NCBI RefSeq assembly: GCF_014851395.1
Contig: NW_024041039.1
Location: forward strand, 3,234,360-3,298,359
DNA length: 64,000 bases
Direction: 5' to 3'
From: Micropterus salmoides
Taxonomy: Eukaryota; Chordata; Actinopteri; Centrarchiformes; Centrarchidae
Under the pieces are notes generated by a model. It was not told where the DNA came from and did not search any database. It worked only from the letters and a program-made list of their open reading frames with translations. This document shows, piece by piece, positions 1-11,800 of the stretch (position 1 is the stretch's first letter; each line of letters starts with the position of its first letter). Both the position numbers and the translations under genes were made by a program.

Positions 1-193
1 CTCAATTGTAAATACCATCTTGCTGTCAAGCTACCAGCAGGTGAAACACCATCCAATTTTGCAGGATTCACAGAGTTTACATGTGCATGTCATGCAACTT
101 TGGCTGCATTCAAGAAGTAGCCAAAGTCCAAACATTCAAGGAATTTGAAAAACAACTTTCAGAGAAACACTGTGGAATTTAAAAAACGTCTTC

Positions 194-944
194 TAAAGAG
201 GCGGTATTCTGCTCATTTCCAGGTTCAAAATCTTATTTAGGGGTTGTACCAGAACAGGTTTACATGGTGTCATTTTCAAAAAAACAATATATTTTTGTCA
301 TACTGCACATTGCTGCAGCTCCTCTTTTCACCCTGTGTGTTGAACCCTTGGTTTTAGCTATGGAGTGATACATCTTACCTCTACAAGATCTTTGTTGGGA
401 GTTGCACATCTGCAGTTCCTAGTTAAAGACTACTAGCCAATCAGAATTAGAGAAGGGCGGGTTGTGAGAAGCCCATAAACACGCCGTCAGTTCGGCTGTA
501 CATGTTGCCGACCAGCTTAGCAACATGGACTGAAGCAAGAGTTTCAGAGTGGCGAGTTATTAATCTGTAACCAAAGTATCTTTCATCCATAAAGTTTTAA
601 CTGAGCTCTGTCTCTACATCACAGGAACAACTTTATGTCCACTGCCTGCCTGGAGGGTAGCTAGTGTTTGGAAGGGGGAGGAGAGCTGTGTGCTGCAGCT
701 CACTGTTTTTCCACCGCTGTTTTTGAGGGCGTGTCGGAGTAGCCGCTTGGCGATGTGCGTTATGACGCACATTTTACTGTGTCGTCACAGGGATGAAAGG
801 GAAACAGCTAGACTACAGACGAGATGTTTTCAGGCAGTTCAGAGCAGAGTTTTCTGTGGGAGATGGGAACTCCCTTTGGGCTGGAAGGTAGATAACTCAA
901 TAAAGGAGAGGGAAAAAGCCAAAAGCAGAATATGACCTCTTTAA
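194..944. mobile_element. Non-autonomous DNA transposon with terminal inverted repeats
   Basis: The left end (194-213, TAAAGAGGCGGTATTCTGCT) is matched by the reverse complement of the right end (924-944), which reads TAAAGAGGTCATATTCTGCT. The spacing is about 750 bp. The inside resembles a repeat common in teleost genomes, with a run like AAAAAACAATATATTTTTGTC near 280. It contains no transposase ORF; the 81-residue ORF at 690-935 looks like chance. No clear target duplication was found, so the superfamily is left open. Confidence 0.6.
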
Positions 945-1214
945 AATTCTGTGGAGAAAGAGTGGTGGAAAACCTTTTAAAGTTTAGAAGTGGTACCATG
1001 GTGTTGCTGTCTCCAAGCAAGTTTTTCTTTAGCCCATGACTGAACTTTCCACTAAATTGTACTGAAATCTGACTGGTAGTTTATCCCGCAAACTAACAAA
1101 CCACAAACGGGACAGAAAACTTGACCTCGGAGGAGGAGGTGAGGAAGTAATAGATCTGATTTCAGGGCTAGACTGTCTCCAGAATTGGACAACTTGATGT
1201 CCACAGACTTATCC

Positions 1215-1878
1215 TGACCCTGATGAGTCAGAGGAAGAGAGAGAGAGAGGGGCTTGGCAAGCAGATATAATATGGGAATGTTGCGTAAAAGAGGGTGGGA
1301 GGAATAGTGAGAGGGCTTCAGAGAAAGTGAAAGGTGAGATGGAAAAGGGGAGAAATCAGAGAGAGAGAAAGAGGGATAGAATGGGATATGGAGGAAAAAG
1401 GGAGAAAAAGCGAAAGAGCAAGATGGCTCTTTATGGATTAGTGGACTAATCGCCTCGCTGTTGCTGCTGTCAGAGAGAGACCACACACAGTGCAGCCTCC
1501 CACAGGAACAGCCAAGACAATATAGAGCTCTCTCTCTCTCTCTTTCCACTCCTTCATCATCCAATTGTTTCTGAGTGTGTTTCTCTCTCTCTTCAGTGCT
1601 TGCTTTCCAAACTAATCAGGGCATCTCAACACTCCGAGCTACTTCCTTCTCTTTGTGCCCCCATCTTTTCCTTCCTTCCATCCCACTTCCTCCTCTTTTC
1701 CTGTCTCCTTTTTCATTATTTCTATTATCCTTCCTTTTTATTCTCACCCACTTCTCCTTCCCTCCAGCTCCATCCCCTTCCTCCCCCCCCAGCTCCTGGC
1801 ATCATTTTCGTCACTCCGCCTTCTCCCCTCCAAACCTCCATCTCCTCTCCCCCCTCTCGTCTTTTCCCTCCCCCTCAG
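1215..1878. repeat. Purine-rich tract followed by a long pyrimidine-rich tract
   Basis: From about 1215 to 1420 the + strand is mostly A and G (GAGAGAGAGAG at 1239, AAAGAGGGATAGAATGGG near 1370). From about 1515 to 1878 it is mostly C and T, with runs such as CTCTCTCTCTCTC at 1531 and C8 at 1783. The two halves have opposite strand bias. ORFs called across this block are low-complexity serine, proline and phenylalanine strings and are not credible proteins. Confidence 0.7.
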
Positions 1879-2170
1879 GCCTCTGTGAAGAGTTGGATGA
1901 GTGGGCTGGGGTGGATGGGTGGGGATGGCGGGTCAGGAGGACTTCCAATCCACTCAGTGAAACCCAAACTCATCTTGGGATCGTGTGGAAGCAGCTACAG
2001 ACTCCAGAAGAGCCCTCGCTCAAGCTCTTTTAACATCAGTAGGGGTTTTAAGCTGAATAAATACTTGGCCAAGGGCGAGAGCGTCAAGAAAGAGAGCTTT
2101 CCTCTTTGCTTTCCTTCCCCGTTTCCTTTCATCTCTCGTCTTCTCCCTTTTTCCTCTCCTGCTGAGTCTG
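1879..2170 (+). other. Candidate + strand exon of an unknown transcript
   Basis: A pyrimidine tract of about 350 bases ends in CCCCTCAG at 1878, an excellent acceptor-like site. The frame from 1879 stays open for 292 bases to CTG|GTAAGT at 2171, a near-perfect donor. The 97-residue reading has no domain I recognise, and its last part is again rich in P, F and S. It would be antisense to kcnh5. It could equally be chance splice-site consensus inside low-complexity DNA; I rate it as a lead, not as a gene. Confidence 0.15.
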
Positions 2171-4597
2171 GTAAGTCTCTTCTGCTTAGGATACACGGCC
2201 ATCAAGCCAGGTTCCGCGGGACAAATCGGCCACAGCCTTCCGCCCGGCTGCGCTCATCACTGGCGCCACCAAACCCTTTAGAGCCCAGGTAATTCCCATA
2301 ATTCCTTGTGCCTATTCCTATGCCTGTCAGGTTAGCCTTATTCACCTCACTTTCCTCTTTGCTCCGCACAAAAATACCCATCATGCTTCATCTGGTGTCG
2401 AGTCTCAAAACTGTGTTCTCCTCACAAACAAGTGAAACAGATTTGCCATCATGGTAAGATTATTCCGTCCTCTGCAGTTAATTTTAGCTAATTTTAGTTT
2501 TCTGTCACAATCTCTTGAATTGATCTTCATTTCGGAACACAAAGCATGGTCTGATTAATTAAGCTGTCCAGAGTGTTAAGGTTTAAGTTTTAGTTTTCTG
2601 CAAAAAAAAAGAAATTTGCATTGGAGCCAAGAAAAATGACCTGACCACAATGGCAGTTTCATTAAGAAATAACACAAAGAATCGATGCTAGACTAAATGA
2701 CATAACACGGATGTCTCTTTTTGCGCTGCACTTGCCGGCTCCGCAGAGCTTTACCTGCAGCTCATTGTGCAGCAGGCTCTCTCCCATCGCTTTGTGGTCT
2801 TAACCTGCCTCATCTCCGTGATCCAGGAGCCCTATTAAATTACTTCTGACAGTGAAAGTAATTACATAAACGTGTGATTATGATGTTCAGAAATAATTAA
2901 CTCTAAAGAAATGTCCAGTTTCAAGACAATAATCCATTATTTAAGTCAAGTGAATGTAATAGTTACACAGCCTACTCCAACTATTTTAAAAATACCAACC
3001 TGTCCAACAGCAGTAACATGACTTTTTCTCTGGAGCATCAGAAACTTTTCTTGGGTACTTCTCAGGTTTTGCCCCCATAGTTTCTGCCATACTACTAGTT
3101 GCTGCAGCTTACTCCAAACCAATCATTGCTGTATGACATAAAAAAGCATCATTACCTACCGGTGCACCACTGTAGGAATGTCTCTTAGATTTAAAAACTG
3201 ATATACTACAAAATACAGGGATTTACCTCGACGTTAGAGGCTTATTCAGCATAGCTTTAACAAAACAAACAAAAGCACTAAGGTTAACACTGTAGAGGTG
3301 TAATTACACTTTAATGTATAGTTTGAGCCTGAGCTTTCTGTAACTTTTTCAGTTTGCAGATGTTAGTGTCAAGAACAAGAATGCACTGAATGCAACTGTC
3401 AGTTGTAGTGGGTAGATTATAGGAATCATAGTTTCAGTTTAATAGAAAGGTCTTAGCTTATGTAATCCATTTCACACTGTAATAACTGTCTGTGCTCTGA
3501 AATCACTGTTATTTCTAAAGTGCATGTTACAGTCTGCTTAGAACGAAGAGAAACTGGGAAAATCTTCTTTATCTCCTCTGCGATCCATTTCTGAGGAAGT
3601 TCAGAAACTCTGAAACTTTGGACTCATTTAAACTCTGAACATACAACAAATACACAGCTATCAAGATAAAATGGAGAGAGAGAGAGAGAGCGAGCTTATC
3701 TCATAGAAACAGGTTTCTCGATACGTGATGTCACCGTGTGTGGCGGTGGCATCACTTACTGATCCTTCAGAAATGCTTGAGAAAATGGAGCGTGTGCGGA
3801 AGCTACAGCGCTACTCGGCCAATAAAAGAGCTTTGTTACTGAAAAGCTATTTGATTCAGAAAATAACGACGCTACCACCAAGCTACTGAGAAATGTAGTT
3901 ACACTAGTAACTGCCCAACACTGAATTTATCACAAAGATCAGGAATGAACAGGTTCTGGGCATTTCTGGCATCCAACCACGGGCTTGTTGCCCCCGCATG
4001 TACAAATATACAGTACATTGTAACATAGAAAACAAAGCTGACTGATTTCTTCATTTAGCCTCTATGTGCTGTATAAATTCAGTAGGTTTCCCTGAAAATC
4101 AGTTTGTTAATCTCTTCGGGGGGTCTCCTCACAGTTGGACATGAACCCAAACTTCACGAGAAGTAGAATGGGATCTGTCCCATTTCAAAAAGAGAGTGAG
4201 TGTGTGGCAACATGTGTGTGTGTGTATGGATGACGTCACACCCACAGGTGTGATACATGTGGTATGAAACACTCCTAACCTACAGGTGATAAATGTTTTA
4301 CTGAAATTTACTAAAATCATTCTTCTTTTGATTGACCATGTGGCCACGAAAGAAGAGCATCAAGTCCTCCAAGCGAAACAAAAAAAATATGTCGTTTATC
4401 CATGCCTCCCAAAAAGACATATGAGCGCTACCTGTACCAGTCCAGTGATCAGCAACCAGACCTTAACTACGTTACGTAAATTATAAGACGCAAGACACAT
4501 GGCATTAAACACGTGGTTGTGACCGTTTCACAATGTTAATTTGGTTAGGTTTAGGCAACAAACGTACTTGATTAGATTAAGGACAACATTTTGGTTT

Positions 4598-4655
4598 GGG
4601 TGGCGCAATGGATAAGACACATGCCTTTGGTGTGAGAGACCCCTTACACCAGAAG
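4598..4655 (+). mobile_element. Truncated tRNA-derived SINE head
   Basis: GGGTGGCGCAATGGATAAGA is the 5-prime half of a tRNA-like SINE head, including the A-box region. It continues with ATGCCTTTGGTGTGAGAGACC, which matches the heads at 35578 and 50265 on the other strand. The B-box part (GGTTNGATTCC) is missing here, so the copy is broken right after the anticodon-arm region. Confidence 0.6.
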
Positions 4656-7600
4656 CGCTGCAGTGCGTCCAGGAAGCATCCCAGCGTCAAGTAGCACAGT
4701 GCAGATGAACCGGGCAGGAAGTCAGACACAGAAACGGCAGAGAAACTGTCAATTTTAAAAATAAAATACCCGTTACAGACTTCCAATCGTATATCAACAA
4801 TAAGCACAGTTAAATCAGACAAAAAACAAACATTTTAACTACCTAGCCTACTTAATCATAGTAGAAGCACAAAACGCAAGCACTAATCACCAAATCAACA
4901 AAATCTAAACATGTCTGCAAAGTCCCGCAGGTAAAACGCTCTTATTCTGAAATGCTCCCTGTGGTAGTTGCTAGATGCACCCCTCAAGACGAGAAACGAA
5001 AGCGATCCACGGAGAGCTTTGAAGGATGTAGTAGAAGCACAAAAAGGACAATTAAAAACAAGTCATTAACGAGGAGCCGGCTGCACGCTTCACTGCTGAA
5101 ATGCTTGAGAGGCTTCCAGTGGACATCGTGAATAAACCGCTGCGCACACGGAGCCTACGCCCCTCCCTCAGAATTCCCATGATGCATGGGGGTGAAGGGA
5201 GTTTTGTTAAAATGTGCTAATACGTTTGCCATTTGATTGAAATACAAATGTTACTTTATGATTTATGTTTATTAAAACTTGTCTCCTTAGAATCTAGTGT
5301 GTCTGTTGGTAATTGTCCTTCTTGTGGTGGTTTACCATTGAAACCATGAGTGAAGGGACAGTTTCAGTTGATAAGAGCTGCTGAATTCTCCCAGGTATAT
5401 AGTATCTTCATGTACCGACCCCATGCACCCATGCTACCTCCGCTTATGCCCTAAGTATATTGTCTTAACTGTAGGTGTTTAAATGGAAAGTGGTGGAACA
5501 AAATCAGGCTGTCTACCAGTAAGAAACAATGAGGTGCTGTGGCTAAAACCATCCAATCAGTTCAGAATATTCAAGCTGCGTTAATGCAGAACAGATGCAG
5601 TAATCTACCATGTCTACCTACTGTACCTTATTGCATGCTACAGTTCAGTGCAGTTGTGTGCTTCAGTAGTGCTGCATGAGCAGGAGCATAAGGGCTGAAC
5701 AAGTGCTTCCATGTGCCTTTGGCACTTGTGTTGCTGACTTTACAGCTTCATAGAAATTTTAAAAAAAGAACAGTGTCCCTTCATATTAAATCACTCTTGC
5801 TGCTCTATGAATGTTTTAGAGACTCTTTATATCTTGTCTATCCTCAAAAATAGGTAAAAGATTTCATCCTTTAACTGTAACTTTATTTTAGTAAAATGAT
5901 GATCTGCAGTGAAAAAAGGTATCTCTTTGAATTCACAGTAAAGTTGGAATATGGACACTTAATGCTGAGAAAGTATTCAAGTGTACAATCTGAGGGAAAC
6001 AGTCACTTTGGTTTAACTGTCCTATGGTGAAATAAAGATTTTATATAAGTGTACAATATTTACGCGCATGTTTATTAATATATATTCAGACTAATGTGTT
6101 AACAGATGGAGGCCGGTTCTTTTTCTGAGAACTGTATATATTCCTGATTATTTGTAAAAAATGTTTTAAAATCTCACGTGGGGTTCGATCATGTGTGCCG
6201 AGGGAGGGATGGCCCACGAGATGGCACGACGCTCATAAAAATATCCCTTAATGACATTATGTAATTACATCTAATGAAATGATGTGGAAACTATTATGGG
6301 CTATTAGGCTAATCGCTCTTTAATGGTGCTGATCAAAGTGTCATGGTCCTATACATTTACTGTTGTAGGTCTATGTGCAGTAATGTGTGTTCATGTGCAT
6401 GAATTTGTGTGAGTGCGGTGCACTGTGTGTGCATTCGTGTGTGTATTTGTGATGGAGCGAATGTGCTTTTCTGAGTTCAGAAATTGGAGTTCAGAACTGT
6501 GTGTGCGTTGTGCTGAATGCTTGTGAGTCGAACGTGACCTCATCTTCTAACAGGGAGGAGAACAGGGACGTTCAGGTCTTTGCTGTTGGCTGTAGACGCA
6601 GTTAAGTGGCTCATTGATCCTGTACTGTCTTGTGACAAACAGGGTGTATAAGACATATGGGAGGAGCTGGGAGAGACAGGCAGGAGGGACGGAGGAGGAG
6701 TCTTACACATCAACATCCGTGTACACGCAGTCCTTTGGCTCAGTTTGGGTCGATTATATGAGATGACGGCAGACAGACAAACTGACTACCTCTTCTGCTC
6801 TTCCCTGTTAAGAGATTTTTGGAGGAGTTTTTCCTCATTCAGAGGACAGAGGGTGCCCATCTGCACACTGCTATTTACCTTTTTCTGGCAACAACTGAGA
6901 TCCCAGGACTTCAGCGCGACTACAGCTAGCCGTCTAAAACAACATTTAGGTGAATTTAAACAATGGCTAAGTTGCTAAACGCATCTTGTTGTCATGCAAG
7001 GGCCCTGTTCATGTTGGACAGACATTTTAATTGCCTAATCAATTCATACCAATCCCATAAAAAATGACTATTTTCCACAGGTTTTTCTGAGTGGATGTCT
7101 TAGCGTATTTTCTCTAAAACAGCCCCGCCCCTTGGCGGCAGGCGGCTACTGCTGCATCGCTCGTGTTTTTTTGCTGGTAGATCATGAACTTCCTACTTAA
7201 AGCTGGATATCGTTATTTTCAGAATTTTATTGGCTACACGAAGTGCCGGTCATCGGCACAATTGCTTGCAATTGGCTCGGCCTACCCACGAAATAACAGG
7301 GGCTGGCCCTTTCTTACAGCACGGGCTCTTGTAGGTCATGAAAGGGATATGTGAGTTCCTATTGGGTCGGATTTGGTGTCAGTCGAAAGGTCAGAGTTCA
7401 GCAGCTAAATCCGAGTTATTACGGTTATGACATACAAGCCCCGTCTGCCGGCAGATATGAAACGACGCAGCAGCAGTCCCTGTGGATTTACTGATGGAAT
7501 AATGTGTTTTGGACTAAATATTTTTACTGGATTGGATCATCTGGATCTTCGACTACGTAACAAGACCTTTTTATGTTGGAATATAATCGGTGGATTACTG

Positions 7601-7774
7601 TGAGGCTTCACAGGTGAGTCGCGTAAATTTTGCTTGTACTGGTTGGTCTGACAGAAGCGCTGATTGTACCCGCTGTGGTGATTGTATCTTGAAATGGTTT
7701 GCATTGGTGGAATCATGAGGATTTTAGCTTTCAAATGGTGGATCACATGAGTGTGAAGTTAACATAGCAGCTGT

Positions 7775-7995
7775 GTGCACATACAAAAAGCTGCCGCCAG
7801 GACCCGACCTGGTCGTCAAACTCTCCACCCACTGCTTCAACTACCTCACTGCTCCATTCTCCCTGCCTGAATCTGGATCATCTCCCTCGCCGCTTGTGAA
7901 CTATTGGCGTCCAACAATAAACTTCCTTTTTACTGAGAACGGTTATTCGTCTCTGTCGTGCTTTTGGGTCCTGTTTTACGTACACGTAACAACAC
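7775..7995 (+). mobile_element. Possible retroelement 3-prime or LTR polyadenylation module
   Basis: The stretch has AATAAA at 7917, then CTGTCGTGCTTTTGGGTCCTG, resembling 38857-38910 (AATAAA, then CTGCATTTGGGTCC). In fish genomes such strings often end LTR-type repeats. It directly precedes the Penelope fragment that begins at 8001. The ORF at 7773-8063 crosses this join and is therefore chimeric. The assignment is weak. Confidence 0.25.
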
Positions 7996-8000
7996 AAACG

Positions 8001-8420
8001 CATGGCTCAACACAGAAGGGCCAACTCCTCAGGTCAAGACTCAGCAGTTTATCTACATCTTAAAGGATAGAGGACACTCGTTTGAGGATCACTAGGTGCA
8101 CATTTTAGACAGAGGATGGATGGTTTGAAAGAGGTGTCAAGGAAGCCATTTACACCCGGGTTCAGAAGCCGTCGCTGAACACAGGAGGGGGTCTACGCCA
8201 CCACTTATCCCCCACTTACAATGCTGTCCTTTCATCACTTCCCAGGAAACTAAACAAGCGTTACCTCAAACCCTCAGGTCAAGACACCAAGGATGGTCGT
8301 TCAGACTTCGCCTCGGGTGGCTCTAATGATCATGACGACTGTCAGGAGCACTAACGAACCAGCGGTATCGATGATCCTGGCAAACGACCCCACAGAGGTG
8401 GGCATTGCACATCACATGGT
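8001..8420 (+). pseudogene. Penelope-like retroelement, C-terminal fragment (broken)
   Basis: Conceptual translation, changing frame where needed, gives MAQHRRANSSGQDSAVYLHL, then RGHSFEDH, a stop, VHILDR, then after a frame change GVKEAIYTRVQKPSLN and RHHLSPTYNAVLSSLP. This is the distal part of the GIY-YIG endonuclease region and C-terminus of fish Penelope-like elements, which encode a reverse transcriptase joined to a GIY-YIG nuclease. In-frame stops and at least two indels make it non-functional. The fragment starts abruptly at 8001, fused to unrelated repeat DNA, so the reverse transcriptase half is absent here. Confidence 0.75.
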
Positions 8421-8770
8421 TGCGCTCTGTGAAAACCAGGTGACAGGTTTACTGATGATCACGTAACGTTACAGTTTTATTTAGTTAACGTTACACTGGG
8501 TTTGAGAGTCTGCGGTTGGTGTTGACTTACAGTAGTTAATAAGCTGTCATTAATTGCATTGCAATTGTTGTAAGTGAAAAACAGGTTACAGTTACAGAAT
8601 CCCTTATAGCCACGCAATTTTATAAGCAGCCTGGATTGAAGGCAGCAGGTGATACAACATTCATTATAACCACGATTGACTTGAGACTTGACTTGGACTC
8701 TAGCTCAAAGACTTGTGAGGATCTCTGTTGTTGTATTTGTAAGTGTGCTCTGTCAATATGCTGCTGTTTT

Positions 8771-8846
8771 GGCCAGGTCTCTCTTTAAAATTAGGTTTTA
8801 AATCTCAGTGAGATCATTTGGTTAAATAAAGGTTAAATAAAATAAA
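8771..8846 (+). mobile_element. Common teleost retroposon 3-prime tail
   Basis: GGCCAGGTCTCTCTTTAAAA, then ATCTCAGTGAGATCATTTGG, TTAAATAAAGGTTAAATAAA and an A-rich end. This string recurs widely in fish genomes as the tail of a non-LTR repeat. Only the tail is recognisable. Confidence 0.45.
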
Positions 8847-11800
8847 ACGTGCTTGTGTTTCTGTAGGTGAGCAAAAGTGGTGAAAAGATGCATCAAGGTG
8901 ATGACACAAATGTATAATGAATTTGTAAGATAAACAGACTATTAGTAATGCTAATTTATATCAGAGTTTTTTTTAAGTTTAATGAGACAACATGTCATGT
9001 TAAGTGGTACATCACCTAGTATGCTAATGAAGAAATAAGTACTATAGCCACCTGTAGGAATTCATTTTAAACTTACGCATGCCTGGAAGTGCCTTTTTTT
9101 GCAACAGTATGTTGTACAGATTGTAAAGCTCCTTGAGACAAATTGGAATTTTTTATATATTTGGGATATATATAAATATAGACAAATGAATCTTCCTTCA
9201 ACTACGCAGTATGTACAGTAGAAAAAGTCCAACAAACAACAACATTGTTTTTTAAACATCAGGAAATGAGGAAATATAGACACACTTTAACGAGTAATCA
9301 AACAAACTGTACGCAAGTAATGAACAAAAACAGCAGGGTCACTTGTGGTCTATACTCAGTTACTATAAGGCCACCGACCAACAGGCCTGGCGAGCAACAT
9401 TCAGCTCAAATGAAGCAACACAGATGGAGACTCAGCGGGCCTGAGGTAAGACCCCCATGCTTCCTTGAGCATTGGCAACTGATGGCAGTAAGTTTTACAG
9501 CGTAGAAGCGGGTATAGCTCCAAGATTAGGTTTTAATTAATTTCCTTAGACGTGTGACAACTGATCTCTAGTAGAGTCTGTGCCATGACATGATGTTTTT
9601 GTGGTCTTCTCTGGTCATGTAATTAACTACTGCATAACGCCATGTCAAAGTGGTCTGTGGTTCATCATGTTGGAGAAATCTTCAAATTAAACTGAGAAAG
9701 GAAAATCACTCTTTAGGTGAACTACACACTGTTCATTTAGTTCACAAGCCAAACATGTTGTGGTGGAAATGTTAATTTGTACTACTTCCTGCTGCTGCAG
9801 AGTCTATGGTCCGTGTCCATTATTACTGTTCTTCACATTATATCAACCTTAAGATACTGTACATCCTCAACCAGATAACCCGTTCTCGCTCCCTTAACTC
9901 TGTCAGTTTGTAATGCACTGGGGAGCCATTTGGCGTCATAGTCCAATGCACTGTGGGAGCCTAAACGCTAAAAGCAAGTGTAGGATTTAAATAACAGAAG
10001 TCAGAGTAACTTAAAGTAAGTAAAGTCAGAGGTGGTTGGGGTGGATGGGTGGGTTAGGAACCCAGTGATGCCAAAGGGTCTTGACTAAGCATCCAGTTTG
10101 ATGAGCTGGGAGTGAGAGAATGTGTTGACCAGGAATGTTACCAGATTCAGCCTGTAACTGAATGGATGGAGATGAAAAAGTCAACGGAAGCAGTCAGATC
10201 CTGTCTGCAGACCTTTCTCAAGACAAACCTTGCGCGTTATTTACATTGGGGTCCCACCACTTTTTAAAAGCCTTTTCTGTTCTGAAAAATAGCTGGCAAT
10301 AAGAAATGTTAAATAACAAATGAAAATACTTTGAGGAAGGTTTATTTGCACAAAGAGACATGACAAAAACATGCAATGCAATATAAATCTAGAAGAAACA
10401 AATGTGTATTGTCCAAAAAAAGTAACGAGCTAAAAAACAAGCTACTGACTACTACTTTTTATTCAGAATTGTCATTGCCAACTGAATTTAGGGTTTCCTT
10501 TTACACAAATAAACACATTTCCACTATAAATTGGTGCAGAAAATGTCTCCAGAATGCAGAAAACTAAGTGTTTAATGCTCAAAAGGGAGGACCCTACAAT
10601 CATATATTTGAATATTACTTCAAAATAGTGCTAAAATATCTTCGTCTTGTTCTTGTTAACCCAAAATTGTGCATCGTCATGTCTGGTGAGCTGTATCGTC
10701 ACACCCCTAATCTCAGCCCTTATGTCCCAACACAAAGGGATGCCCTTGAACCTGTGACTTGTATCTTGTTTGTTTCAAGAGATGTCCACACATCAAACGC
10801 ATCAACTGATTAACACTGCCAAACCCTCTAAACTTGGTATGTCAATGCTTAATCCCAATCAACCACGGGGCCAATCAGTACTCACCAGGGCCGAGCTGCC
10901 TGCCATTTTCCCTCAAGACAAGACATCTGTGCGGCGCTCGGCCTCCTGTCGCTTGCAGGGAGCATTTTGTCAAGTGAGATTAACTTGGAATTACCGCAAG
11001 AGGGGGTCAGAGAAGAGTTTCAACAGACGAAGACCGTGCAGCATTTGAGGCACACTTGATCTTTGGTCTTTACTCTCTGTCCTCATATTTCACTTTCCCT
11101 TCCTCCATCTTTTGCTGCATTCTAAATCACAAACTATTTCTATTTACTTTTAGTATGTACTGCAGCTGCCCTCATTGTGTTGTAGTATTCATACAATTGG
11201 GAGATCCTACTTAGGCGTAACACTGCACCTTGCACTCTCACCCTCTTGGTCATACTTATGCTGCACAGAAGATTGGGGGTCAGAATAGCCTGTAAGCAAG
11301 CTTGCTTGCATACTGCAAACTGTGACCGGTTGCATTAGGTCATCCTGGTATTTTTCGAACACTGAATTTGACATATATGTATTACACATACTCGATCTTT
11401 TCCTGGCATACATACAACAGTGTGGGTGTTTGGTTATTTGAACTATGCACCCTTTGTTTTTCTTGCAACTGTCAAGAAAATATGTGACATTTCACCAAAC
11501 AATGTTCTTCTATATTCCATTCCATTATTAACGCGAGTCCTGAATGTCTAAAAAGGACATCTTTGAGAATAAATACATCTTTTGAGAACTGATTTAGCAA
11601 GTTAGTACGGTTGTCTGTCTTCCTCTGACAGGCATCATCCCGCTTTGATTGACTGAGATGAAGTGGATTTTTTGTCTGTAAGCCTGATCAATCAATCATT
11701 GTAATCGGCTCAATCTCAGAGTCTGACAGATGCGGACACCATTCTGCTCAATGCCAGTCTCAACAATAGCCTCTACCCTTATTTACTGAAGGTTAAGGTT

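Noticed and set aside
1600..2292. 230-residue + strand ORF
   Set aside because: Its first two thirds is pyrimidine-tract translation (S, P, F, L). Only 1879-2170 is kept, and only as a possible exon.
4598..4655. A real tRNA gene
   Set aside because: Only half a tRNA-like head, no closed cloverleaf and no B box; the same string heads SINE copies elsewhere in the window.
7773..8063. 96-residue + strand ORF
   Set aside because: It joins an LTR-like module to the first codons of the Penelope fragment at 8001, so it is chimeric.
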